From positions 1-32,091 of the forward strand of contig PWVT01000195.1 of the NCBI GenBank assembly GCA_003562195.1: 32,091 nucleotides of DNA, given 5' to 3'. This DNA is from Phycisphaeraceae bacterium (GTDB lineage: Bacteria > Planctomycetota > Phycisphaerae > Phycisphaerales > SM1A02). The notes beneath the pieces are model-generated. The model searched no databases. It saw only the letters and a program-made list of their open reading frames with translations, and was not told the DNA's origin. Of the stretch, positions 25,174-32,091 are shown one piece after another. Each line of letters begins with the position of its first letter. Position 1 is the first letter of the stretch. A program made the translations under genes and the position numbers.

Positions 25174-27167
25174 CGTGGGTGTCGCCGCTGACGGGGCTGA
25201 TCCTTGCCGCCGCGGTGATCCCGCCGTTGATCCTTCTGTATTTCCTCAAGCTACGAAGGCGCACACAGCCAATCGCATGCACATTGCTCTGGAAGAAATC
25301 GATTGAAGATCTCCAGGCCAATGCGCCGTTTCAGAAGTTGCGCCGCAACATCCTCTTGCTGCTGCAACTGTTGGCGTTGATCCTCCTCATACTCTCAGTG
25401 ATGCAGCCACAGGTGCAGGCCGGGCAGCAGACAGGCGGCAAGACGGTCATCATTATTGATAACTCCGCCTCCATGAGCGCCACGGACGGGCCGGACGGTA
25501 TGACGCGGTTGGAACAGGCCAAGCAGCTTGCCAAGCAGCGTGTTGAAGCGATGTATCGAGGCGGCTTGTTCTCCAGATCGCCGGGTGAAACGATGGTGAT
25601 TGCCTTTTCTGATCGCGCGGAGATTTACAGCCGCTTCTCCAGTGCGCGACAACAACTTCTCGCGGCGATCGACCGCATCCAACCCACGCATGGCGAAACA
25701 CGCATTGCTGAAGCGCTCCAATTGTCGAGGGCGTACACCACTAACGTCGTGGACATCATGGGCGAGGCACGGCCGACCGGGGAACCGGCACACATTGAAC
25801 TCTTCAGCGACGGCAACATCACCGATCTTGACGATCAGGTGCTGCGACCGGGTGAATCCATGACGTTTCACGCCCTCGGCACGGATGATGCTGACAACGT
25901 CGCCATCAATGCCATTTCTGTCGAACGGCCGTTTGACCGACCGACTGCGGTGGCGGTGTTCGTGTCGTTGCTCAATTTCAATCAGCGAGAAGTGCGATGC
26001 GATGTGCAACTTTCTGTTGATGGCACGGCACGCGGCATTCGGGAAGTACAGATTCAGCCGGCACGCCTCGATCCCGCTACCGGTGAACTGTTGCCCGGAC
26101 GAAACAATGTCGCATTCGCTCCGTTTGAACAACCGCGCGGCGCGGTGATCGAAGTTGCCAACCTGCGGCAGGATGCTCTGATGGCAGACAACGTCGCGCA
26201 ACTGGTTGTCCCGCCGCCGAGGCAACTCAATGTTGCATTGGTGCGATCGAATTATCGCATCCTCGAAGCTGCATTGGATCCAGAAGGTATGCGATTGCAA
26301 CGGTTGGATGTGATCACACTGGAGCGTTTTGAGGAGTTAGCAGCAGAGAACGCGCTCGACCAGTATGACGTTGTTGTGTTTGACAACCGCGCTCCGACCT
26401 CGCTACCGCCTGGACGGTATCTCTCCTTTGGTGCGACTCCGCCCGTTGAAGGTCTCAATGAATACGGTCAAGGTGGCACGCAATTGATTCTGACGACAAG
26501 GCATGAACATCCGGTCATGCAGAATGTCATGCTGGATGATCTTCGCATTGCGGAAATGACGTTGCTGCAACCGGGTGATGATGTGCAGGTGCTGGTCGAA
26601 GCGACTGGTGGGCCGGCAATGATTGCTGTTTCTCGCGGCTCATTCCACCTGATTCACGTGACCTTCGATCCGCTCGCAAGCAGTTGGCCATTCAAGCGAA
26701 GCTTCATCAATTTCATCTACAACGCCATCGAGCATCTGGGTCACATCGGCGAGGCAGTTACAAGTGAAGGGCTGCGGCCCGGTGAGGTCCTGACCGCACG
26801 ACTGCCCGCTTCGGCGCAGGACATCGAATTGCTCACACCGGATGGCACAACCCATCGCCTCACACCAGCCGATCCTTCACAGTTGAGCTGGGGACCGCTT
26901 CGCCTGTCCGGTCCGCACCTGCTTCGTTGGACCGAGCCGGGTGTGACCGGCTCACGTCGCCAATCGCGTGCGTATGCAGTCAACCTGCTCAGCGAGACAG
27001 AAGGAAATCTCGCTGTGGCGGAGAGCATTGACATCGGGCAGGATTCGGTGACAGGTACGCGTGCTGACGCCTCCACACACACGCCCTTGTGGCCGTGGGC
27101 CATTGCCTTGTGCCTGGGGCTGTTGATGGTGGAATGGTGGGTGTACCACCGCAAAGCGTATTTTTGA
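25170..27167 (+). CDS. Bat-like membrane protein with vWA domain
   Basis: A 665-residue protein. The N-terminus is BatA-like: a first helix (about 6-25) followed by LKLRRRTQPIACTLLWKKS, then a second helix (about 60-78, LLLLQLLALILLILSVMQP). The vWA domain follows, with metal site D97-x-S99-x-S101 (IIDNSASMS) and SDGN near 210. A long C-terminal part of probable beta domains ends in a membrane helix (LWPWAIALCLGLLMVEWWVY) and a short basic tail. A longer open frame from 25053 would overlap the DUF58 gene by 121 nt; the ATG at 25170 sits in an ATGA overlap and begins right at the BatA-like start. It is the last gene of the run; the suf region follows. Confidence 0.88.
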   Translation: MTWVSPLTGLILAAAVIPPLILLYFLKLRRRTQPIACTLLWKKSIEDLQANAPFQKLRRNILLLLQLLALILLILSVMQPQVQAGQQTGGKTVIIIDNSASMSATDGPDGMTRLEQAKQLAKQRVEAMYRGGLFSRSPGETMVIAFSDRAEIYSRFSSARQQLLAAIDRIQPTHGETRIAEALQLSRAYTTNVVDIMGEARPTGEPAHIELFSDGNITDLDDQVLRPGESMTFHALGTDDADNVAINAISVERPFDRPTAVAVFVSLLNFNQREVRCDVQLSVDGTARGIREVQIQPARLDPATGELLPGRNNVAFAPFEQPRGAVIEVANLRQDALMADNVAQLVVPPPRQLNVALVRSNYRILEAALDPEGMRLQRLDVITLERFEELAAENALDQYDVVVFDNRAPTSLPPGRYLSFGATPPVEGLNEYGQGGTQLILTTRHEHPVMQNVMLDDLRIAEMTLLQPGDDVQVLVEATGGPAMIAVSRGSFHLIHVTFDPLASSWPFKRSFINFIYNAIEHLGHIGEAVTSEGLRPGEVLTARLPASAQDIELLTPDGTTHRLTPADPSQLSWGPLRLSGPHLLRWTEPGVTGSRRQSRAYAVNLLSETEGNLAVAESIDIGQDSVTGTRADASTHTPLWPWAIALCLGLLMVEWWVYHRKAYF

Positions 27168-27211
27168 ATCATTCCAAAAAACTGCCGGATCTCGTAGAAT
27201 GGGTCCCATTC
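27161..27211. promoter_or_regulatory. Paired palindromes, candidate Rrf2 operator upstream of the suf genes
   Basis: GAATGGG at 27197-27203 and CCCATTC at 27205-27211 form a perfect palindrome around one base. It overlaps a TAGAAT that could be a -10 element (27195-27200). A second, shorter one, GAATCATTC (27166-27174), lies within a T-run/A-run inverted repeat (27161-27180) and includes the stop of the preceding gene. Their centres are 34 bp apart, close to three helical turns, and both are built from GAAT and ATTC half-sites. They lie 79-129 nt before the regulator start, where autoregulatory sites of Rrf2 proteins usually sit. Binding is inferred. Confidence 0.5.
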
Positions 27212-27289
27212 CGGTACTATTATGCGTCGTGTGCTCCGAGCGGTGCGGTGCCAAGCGACTGAAACCCTCAAATTGGATGATTTTCGCCG

Positions 27290-27790
27290 GTGTTTTCCCT
27301 GACGCGTAAGACTGACTACGCCCTCGTCGCATTGACTGCGATGGTCCATGAGCGTCATCTGGTCAGTGCGCGGGGCTTGGCAGATCGGCTGAACCTGCCG
27401 CTGCCGGTGCTTCGAAACATCCTGAAGCATCTCACGCAAGTCGGCCTGATCAACTCCACGCGAGGGCAGCAGGGGGGCTACCAACTGGCCCGTACAGCGG
27501 AGGAAATCTCCCTCGTTGACCTGATCGAAGCGATGGAAGGACCGCTGCGATTGACGATGTGCTGCCGCCCATCGGGCGACCCTGATCGCGACAAGTGCGA
27601 TCTGGAAGGGTCATGCATGATCAAGCGACCGGTGCAGCGCGTGCACGCACTGATGCAGCAGTTTCTCAGCCGCATCAGTCTGGCCCAACTCGCACACGAC
27701 GAGGTGCCTCGGGAGGTGCAGGTGCTTGTCGGGGGCGATGTGTGCCAGTGCCAGTCTCATACGAACGGATCTACCACGACGAAAGACTAA
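27290..27790 (+). CDS. Rrf2-family transcriptional regulator (Fe-S sensing)
   Basis: A 166-residue DNA-binding protein of the IscR/SufR group. Residues 1-65 are the winged helix (MFSLTRKTDYALVALTAM at the start; LPVLRNILKHL as recognition region; GLINSTRGQQGGYQLAR as wing). Cysteines at 91, 92, 103 and 109 fall where Rrf2 proteins hold an Fe-S cluster; C152 and C154 near the end are extra. The GTG at 27290 is the start because Rrf2 proteins begin exactly MFSLxRKTDYAL and no upstream ATG fits. It is 24 nt from sufB on the same strand, so it probably controls the suf genes and itself in response to cluster supply. Confidence 0.93.
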   Translation: MFSLTRKTDYALVALTAMVHERHLVSARGLADRLNLPLPVLRNILKHLTQVGLINSTRGQQGGYQLARTAEEISLVDLIEAMEGPLRLTMCCRPSGDPDRDKCDLEGSCMIKRPVQRVHALMQQFLSRISLAQLAHDEVPREVQVLVGGDVCQCQSHTNGSTTTKD

Positions 27791-27814
27791 TCGAACTCTT
27801 GTGAATTTCGCCTT

Positions 27815-29263
27815 ATGACTACAGCAACAGAACAAACCATCAACGAATTCACTGGCAAGGGCTACAAGCACGGATTCGTTACCGAGATTGAGTCCGACTC
27901 GCTCCCACCCGGATTGAACGAAGACGTCATCCGCTTCATCTCCGAAAAGAAGAAGGAGCCGGACTGGATGCTCGAGTGGCGTCTGAAGGCCTATCGCGAC
28001 TGGCTGGAAATGGAAATGCCCGACTGGCAGAATGTGAACTTTCACCCCATCGATTTCCAGAAGATCATCTACTACTCAGCTCCGAAGAAGAAGCCCCAAC
28101 TCGACAGTCTTGATGAGGTCGATCCGGAACTGCTGCGCACCTACGAAAAGCTCGGCATCCCGCTGGAAGAACAAAAGATGCTCACGGGCGTTGCTGTCGA
28201 TGCGGTCTTTGACAGCGTATCGGTTGCGACCACGTTCAAGGAAAAGCTTGCCGAAGCGGGCGTGATCTTCTGCCCCATGTCTGAAGCGCTGCAGAAGCAC
28301 CCTGACCTCGTCAAGAAGTACATCGGCAGCGTCGTCCCGACCAATGACAACTATTTCGCAGCATTGAACTCGGCTGTGTTCTCCGATGGCTCGTTCGTGT
28401 ACATCCCCAAGGGCGTGACGTGCCCGATGGAACTGTCCACGTACTTCCGCATCAACGCGATGAACACCGGCCAGTTTGAGCGCACGCTCATCATTGCAGC
28501 GGAAGGCGCATCGGTCAGTTACCTTGAGGGCTGCACCGCCCCGATGCGTGATGAAAACCAGCTTCACGCAGCAGTCGTGGAACTCGTCGCGCTCGACGAT
28601 GCGCACATCAAGTATTCCACCATCCAGAACTGGTATCCCGGCGATGAGAACGGCAAGGGCGGCATCTACAACTTCGTCACCAAGCGTGGCGATTGCCGCG
28701 GCGATCGTTCGCACATCTCCTGGACGCAGGTTGAAACCGGTTCTGCCGTCACTTGGAAGTACCCAAGCTGCGTACTCAAGGGCGATGACTCCATCGGCGA
28801 GTTCTACAGCGTCGCGCTGACCAACAACCGACAGCAGGCCGACACCGGCACGAAGATGATTCACATCGGCAAGAACACGCGGAGCTACATCGTCTCCAAG
28901 GGCATCTCTGCCGGGTTCTCAGACAACACCTATCGCGGCCAGGTGAAGGTGCTCAAGAACGCATCCAACGCTCGCAACTACACCCAGTGCGATTCACTGC
29001 TGATGGGCGACAAGTGCGGCGCGCATACCTTCCCTTACATCGAGGTCGGCAACTCCACCAGCCAGGTCGAGCACGAAGCCACGACCTCGAAGATCGGCGA
29101 AGATCAAATCTTCTACTGCACGCAGCGCGGTATCTCCGAAGAGGATGCCGTCTCACTCATCGTCAACGGCTTCTGCAAGGAAGTGCTCAAAGAACTGCCT
29201 ATGGAGTTCGCTGTTGAAGCTGACAAGCTCCTGGCGATCTCGCTTGAAGGCAGCGTGGGCTAA
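27815..29263 (+). CDS. sufB: Fe-S cluster assembly scaffold SufB
   Basis: A 482-residue cytoplasmic protein of the SufBCD scaffold on which Fe-S clusters are built. SufB-type segments run in order: [107 protein letters not shown] and the C-terminal [17 protein letters not shown]. Length is normal for SufB. No Shine-Dalgarno site is evident before the ATG at 27815. It follows the Rrf2 gene by 24 nt, and sufC follows after 56 nt. Confidence 0.97.
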   Translation: MTTATEQTINEFTGKGYKHGFVTEIESDSLPPGLNEDVIRFISEKKKEPDWMLEWRLKAYRDWLEMEMPDWQNVNFHPIDFQKIIYYSAPKKKPQLDSLDEVDPELLRTYEKLGIPLEEQKMLTGVAVDAVFDSVSVATTFKEKLAEAGVIFCPMSEALQKHPDLVKKYIGSVVPTNDNYFAALNSAVFSDGSFVYIPKGVTCPMELSTYFRINAMNTGQFERTLIIAAEGASVSYLEGCTAPMRDENQLHAAVVELVALDDAHIKYSTIQNWYPGDENGKGGIYNFVTKRGDCRGDRSHISWTQVETGSAVTWKYPSCVLKGDDSIGEFYSVALTNNRQQADTGTKMIHIGKNTRSYIVSKGISAGFSDNTYRGQVKVLKNASNARNYTQCDSLLMGDKCGAHTFPYIEVGNSTSQVEHEATTSKIGEDQIFYCTQRGISEEDAVSLIVNGFCKEVLKELPMEFAVEADKLLAISLEGSVG

Positions 29264-29319
29264 GCCGCACGTGGCGATATTCGAAATAACACTGACAACT
29301 GCAAACTGACGACAGACCA

Positions 29320-30093
29320 ATGACCACACCACTCATCGAAATCAAGAACCTGCACGCAAACATCGACGGCCAGGAAATCCTCCGCGGCCTTGATCTCACC
29401 ATCAATCCCGGCGAAGTGCATTCGATCATGGGGCCAAATGGCTCTGGCAAGAGCACGCTCGCTCAAGTGCTCGCCGGCCGTGATGCATTTGAAGTCACCG
29501 AGGGCGAGATCATCTACGAAGGCAAGGATCTGCTCGACATGGACCCGGATGAACGCGCCTGCGAAGGCGTCTTTCTGGCGTTCCAGTACCCCGTTGAGAT
29601 TCCCGGCGTGCGCACCACGCAGTTTCTCAAGGCCGCGATCAACGCCGTGCGCAAGCATCGCGGCGAAGATGAGATCGACGCTCTTGACGCGGTCAAGCTC
29701 TTCCGCGAAAAGATGAAGCTCGTTGACATGGATGAATCGCTGCTCAAGCGTGCGGTCAACGAGGGCTTCTCCGGCGGTGAGAAGAAGCGCCATGAAATCT
29801 TCCAGATGGCGGTCCTCGAGCCGAAGCTCTGCATCCTTGATGAAACCGACTCCGGCCTGGATATCGACGCGCTGCGCATCGTTGCGGACGGCGTGAACGC
29901 CATGCGGTCGAAAGACCGTTCGTTCCTGCTCATCACCCACTATCAGCGTCTACTCGATTACATTGTCCCCGATTTCGTTCACGTGCTGGTCAACGGCCGC
30001 ATCGTGCAGTCTGGCGACAAGGGACTCGCCCTGGAACTCGAGAAGAAGGGCTATAGCTGGGTCGAGAAGGAACCGGCTGCCGCCACGGCGTAA
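29320..30093 (+). CDS. sufC: Fe-S assembly ATPase SufC
   Basis: A 257-residue ABC-type ATPase that powers the SufBCD complex; it is cytoplasmic and not a transporter. Walker A is GPNGSGKST (38-46), the signature is SGGEKKR (151-157), and Walker B with the acidic switch is [16 protein letters not shown] (170-185). The Q-loop region is [11 protein letters not shown] (87-97), which is characteristic of SufC. Length is typical. The gap after sufB is 56 nt without a visible hairpin, and sufD follows directly. Confidence 0.97.
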   Translation: MTTPLIEIKNLHANIDGQEILRGLDLTINPGEVHSIMGPNGSGKSTLAQVLAGRDAFEVTEGEIIYEGKDLLDMDPDERACEGVFLAFQYPVEIPGVRTTQFLKAAINAVRKHRGEDEIDALDAVKLFREKMKLVDMDESLLKRAVNEGFSGGEKKRHEIFQMAVLEPKLCILDETDSGLDIDALRIVADGVNAMRSKDRSFLLITHYQRLLDYIVPDFVHVLVNGRIVQSGDKGLALELEKKGYSWVEKEPAAATA

Positions 30094-30135
30094 GTGAACG
30101 ATGCGCTCGATTTGAACAGCAACACCAATACACCC

Positions 30136-31476
30136 ATGACCCAAGCAACAGACCAACGAATGATCCGACTCTCCGACGAAGCTGCGCTTCAGCTGACGCT
30201 CAACGGCACCGCTACCGAGTGGCTGCGCGCCATTTGTGAGCAGGGTGCTGCCAAGTTCGCCGAACTTGGACTACCCAGCCGTCGGCATGAAGAATGGCGG
30301 CTGACGAGCATCAAGCAGATCGCTGAAACGGACTTTTCCTTCAGCGATGAACTGCCCGCGCTTTCGCCCAAGGACGTTGCGCGATTTGATATCCCCGGCA
30401 TGGCCGCCTCGCGGCTGGTGTTCATCAATGGCCGCTACGCGCCGGATCACTCCTCACTGCAATCGCTGCCCGCAGGCGTCACTGTGCTGCCGTTGATGGA
30501 AGCGGTCAGTTCGCATGGCGATCTCGTGCAGCAGCATCTCGCCAAGCACGCGGACATGACCGATGAGGCGTTCACCGCGCTGAACACCGCCATGCTCGGC
30601 GATGGCGTGTTCGTGCATGTGCCCGATGGCATGACGGTTGAGCAACCGATTCACGTCGTGAACATCACCACTTGCGCGGGTGAGCCGCTCATGACCAACC
30701 CGCGCAACCTGATCGTCGCTGGGGACAAGGCCAAGGTCACCGTCATTGAAGATTACGTCTGCCCCGACGATGATGTGTACTTCACCAACGCCGTCACCGA
30801 AGTCGTGGTCGGCAAGGAAGCGAACGTCACGCACTACCTGCTCGAACGCGAAAGCCGCAAGGCGTTCAATATCGCGACGCTGAACATCCATCAGAGTGAA
30901 TCGAGCAACTTCACTTCGCATTCGGTCATGCTTGGCGGCGCGAGCGTGCGCAACAACATCGTTCCAGTTCTCGATGGCGAACACTGCTTCAGTACGCTCA
31001 ACGGTCTGTACCTCACCAGTGACAAGCAGCACGTGGACAACCACATGCGCGTCTTTCACAACATGCCCAATTGCGACAGCCGCCAGTACTATCGTGGCGT
31101 GTTGGATGACAAGTCCACGGCTGTATTTAGCGGCCGCATCATCGTCGCCCGCGATGCCCAGAAGACCGATGCCGTGCAGTCCAACGCCAATCTGCTGTTG
31201 ACGGACACCGCCCGCGCCAACACACATCCGCAGCTTGAGATTTACGCTGATGACGTGAAGTGCACACACGGCGCGACGATCGGCGAGCTGGATGACAACG
31301 CGATCTTCTATCTGCGAGCTCGCGGTATCAGCGAGGCCGCTGCACGCGGCATGCTCATTCATGCCTTCGCGGCGGAGAGTCTCGAACGCATGGACATTGA
31401 GCCAATTGTGGAACTGCTCGAAGCTGAACTCTACAAGAGACTGCCTGAAGGCAAGATGGTGCAGGCCACATTATGA
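30136..31476 (+). CDS. sufD: Fe-S cluster assembly protein SufD
   Basis: About 446 residues, the partner of SufB in the SufBCD scaffold. Recognisable segments are GLPSRRHEEWRLTSIKQIA near the N-terminus, NCDSRQYYRGVLDDKSTAVF and GRIIVARDAQKTDAVQSNAN in the beta-helix core, and CTHGATIGELDDNAIFYL with the conserved His. It ends in the RGISEAAARGMLIHAF helix typical of SufB/SufD. Start is uncertain: a GTG at 30094, immediately after the sufC stop, would add 14 residues of low complexity (LDLNSNTNTP), so I prefer the ATG at 30136. Its stop overlaps the sufS start as ATGA. Confidence 0.94.
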   Translation: MTQATDQRMIRLSDEAALQLTLNGTATEWLRAICEQGAAKFAELGLPSRRHEEWRLTSIKQIAETDFSFSDELPALSPKDVARFDIPGMAASRLVFINGRYAPDHSSLQSLPAGVTVLPLMEAVSSHGDLVQQHLAKHADMTDEAFTALNTAMLGDGVFVHVPDGMTVEQPIHVVNITTCAGEPLMTNPRNLIVAGDKAKVTVIEDYVCPDDDVYFTNAVTEVVVGKEANVTHYLLERESRKAFNIATLNIHQSESSNFTSHSVMLGGASVRNNIVPVLDGEHCFSTLNGLYLTSDKQHVDNHMRVFHNMPNCDSRQYYRGVLDDKSTAVFSGRIIVARDAQKTDAVQSNANLLLTDTARANTHPQLEIYADDVKCTHGATIGELDDNAIFYLRARGISEAAARGMLIHAFAAESLERMDIEPIVELLEAELYKRLPEGKMVQATL

Positions 31477-32091
31477 CACTTGCGGCCTCCAACACGGCCG
31501 CTTTCGACGTGCAGCAGGTTCGAGCGCAGTTCCCCGCGCTGCAGCAGAACGTCCACGGCCAGCCGCTGGTGTATCTTGACAGCGCTGCCACGACGCAAAA
31601 GCCGCGCTGCGTGCTCGATGCGTTGATGCACTACTACGAGCACGATAACGCGAACGTGCACCGCGGCACGCATGAGCTTGCGAATCGTGCGACCACGGCG
31701 TACGAAGGTGCCCGCAATCTTGTTCGCAGCCACCTCAATGCAGGCGATGCGCGAGAGGTCGTGTTCACGCGCGGCACGACGGAGTCAATCAATCTCGTCG
31801 CGCAGTCCTACGGCCGAGCCAATCTTAAGCCCGGCGATGAAGTGATCGTCTCCATCATGGAGCATCACTCCAATATCGTGCCCTGGCAATTGGTGTGCGA
31901 GCAAACAGGCGCTGTGCTGAAGGTCATTCCGATCAACGATGCCGGAGACCTGCAACTTGATGCGTACGCAGGTCTGCTCAACGAACGCACGAAGATTGTC
32001 GCAGTGACGCACGTGTCCAACGTGTTGGGCACAATCAATCCCATCAAAGACATGGCTGACATGGCGCATCGGGTCGGGGCGGTTATTGTCG
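31473..32091 (+). CDS. sufS: Cysteine desulfurase SufS (3' end beyond window)
   Basis: The first ~206 residues of a PLP-dependent cysteine desulfurase that takes sulfur from cysteine for SufBCD. Segments include LVYLDSAATTQKPRCVLDA, NVHRGTHELANRATTAYE, VVFTRGTTESINLVAQSY, IVSIMEHHSNIVPWQ with the conserved His, and THVSNVLGTINPI. These match group II (SufS) desulfurases. The PLP-binding Lys and active-site Cys lie past the window edge. The start ATG at 31473 is within an ATGA overlap with the sufD stop. Confidence 0.95.
   Translation, partial: MTLAASNTAAFDVQQVRAQFPALQQNVHGQPLVYLDSAATTQKPRCVLDALMHYYEHDNANVHRGTHELANRATTAYEGARNLVRSHLNAGDAREVVFTRGTTESINLVAQSYGRANLKPGDEVIVSIMEHHSNIVPWQLVCEQTGAVLKVIPINDAGDLQLDAYAGLLNERTKIVAVTHVSNVLGTINPIKDMADMAHRVGAVIV

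Noticed and set aside
28076-28864. 262-codon open frame on the minus strand within sufB
   Set aside because: sufB is unmistakable on the plus strand. The antisense translation is a codon-bias artefact, as are similar frames at 29260-29940 and 30454-31362.

Overview
The window looks like the chromosome of a moderately GC-rich bacterium, most likely a planctomycete (Planctomycetota, perhaps Phycisphaerae). This is inferred from gene content: a von Willebrand A (vWA)/MoxR/DUF58 membrane cluster, a secreted protein with an unusual CX4CH haem-type motif, a large NAD-glutamate dehydrogenase and a suf operon headed by an Rrf2 regulator. Many genes lack a clear Shine-Dalgarno site, which also fits. 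I saw no rRNA, tRNA, CRISPR array, transposase or phage gene.

Layout. 1-696: the end of an unrecognised protein overlapping a receiver-only response regulator. 748-842: a palindromic intergenic element. 956-3756: an AbgT-family transporter with an acidic repeat insertion, followed 8 nt later by a multi-pass membrane protein. 3825-5166: a stand-alone TSCPD protein convergent with ribF. 5234-8209: large NAD-glutamate dehydrogenase. 8210-9454: a decayed stretch with a perfect 16-bp hairpin, a truncated short-chain dehydrogenase and a frameshifted, stop-interrupted gene. 9455-13649: a secreted cytochrome-like protein, a coiled-coil lipoprotein and a DHH/DHHA1 phosphoesterase. 13665-14429 (minus): a secreted coiled-coil protein.

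14660-27167 is a long co-directional run: a membrane protein with a Gln-rich coiled coil, an iron-type ABC solute-binding lipoprotein, a permease fused in frame to an NHL-repeat domain, then vWA membrane protein, MoxR ATPase, DUF58 protein and a second vWA membrane protein. Several junctions are ATGA stop/start overlaps, so translation is probably coupled. No ABC ATPase gene accompanies the solute-binding protein and permease.

27161-32091 is the Fe-S assembly locus: two palindromes, an Rrf2 regulator with clustered cysteines, then sufB, sufC, sufD and the beginning of sufS, cut by the window edge. SufBCD is the scaffold and SufS supplies sulfur; the Rrf2 protein probably senses cluster status.

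The best candidates for something undescribed are the permease-NHL fusion with a lipobox-like segment at its junction, the acidic repeat insertion in the AbgT transporter, the stand-alone TSCPD protein, and the two intergenic palindromic elements.
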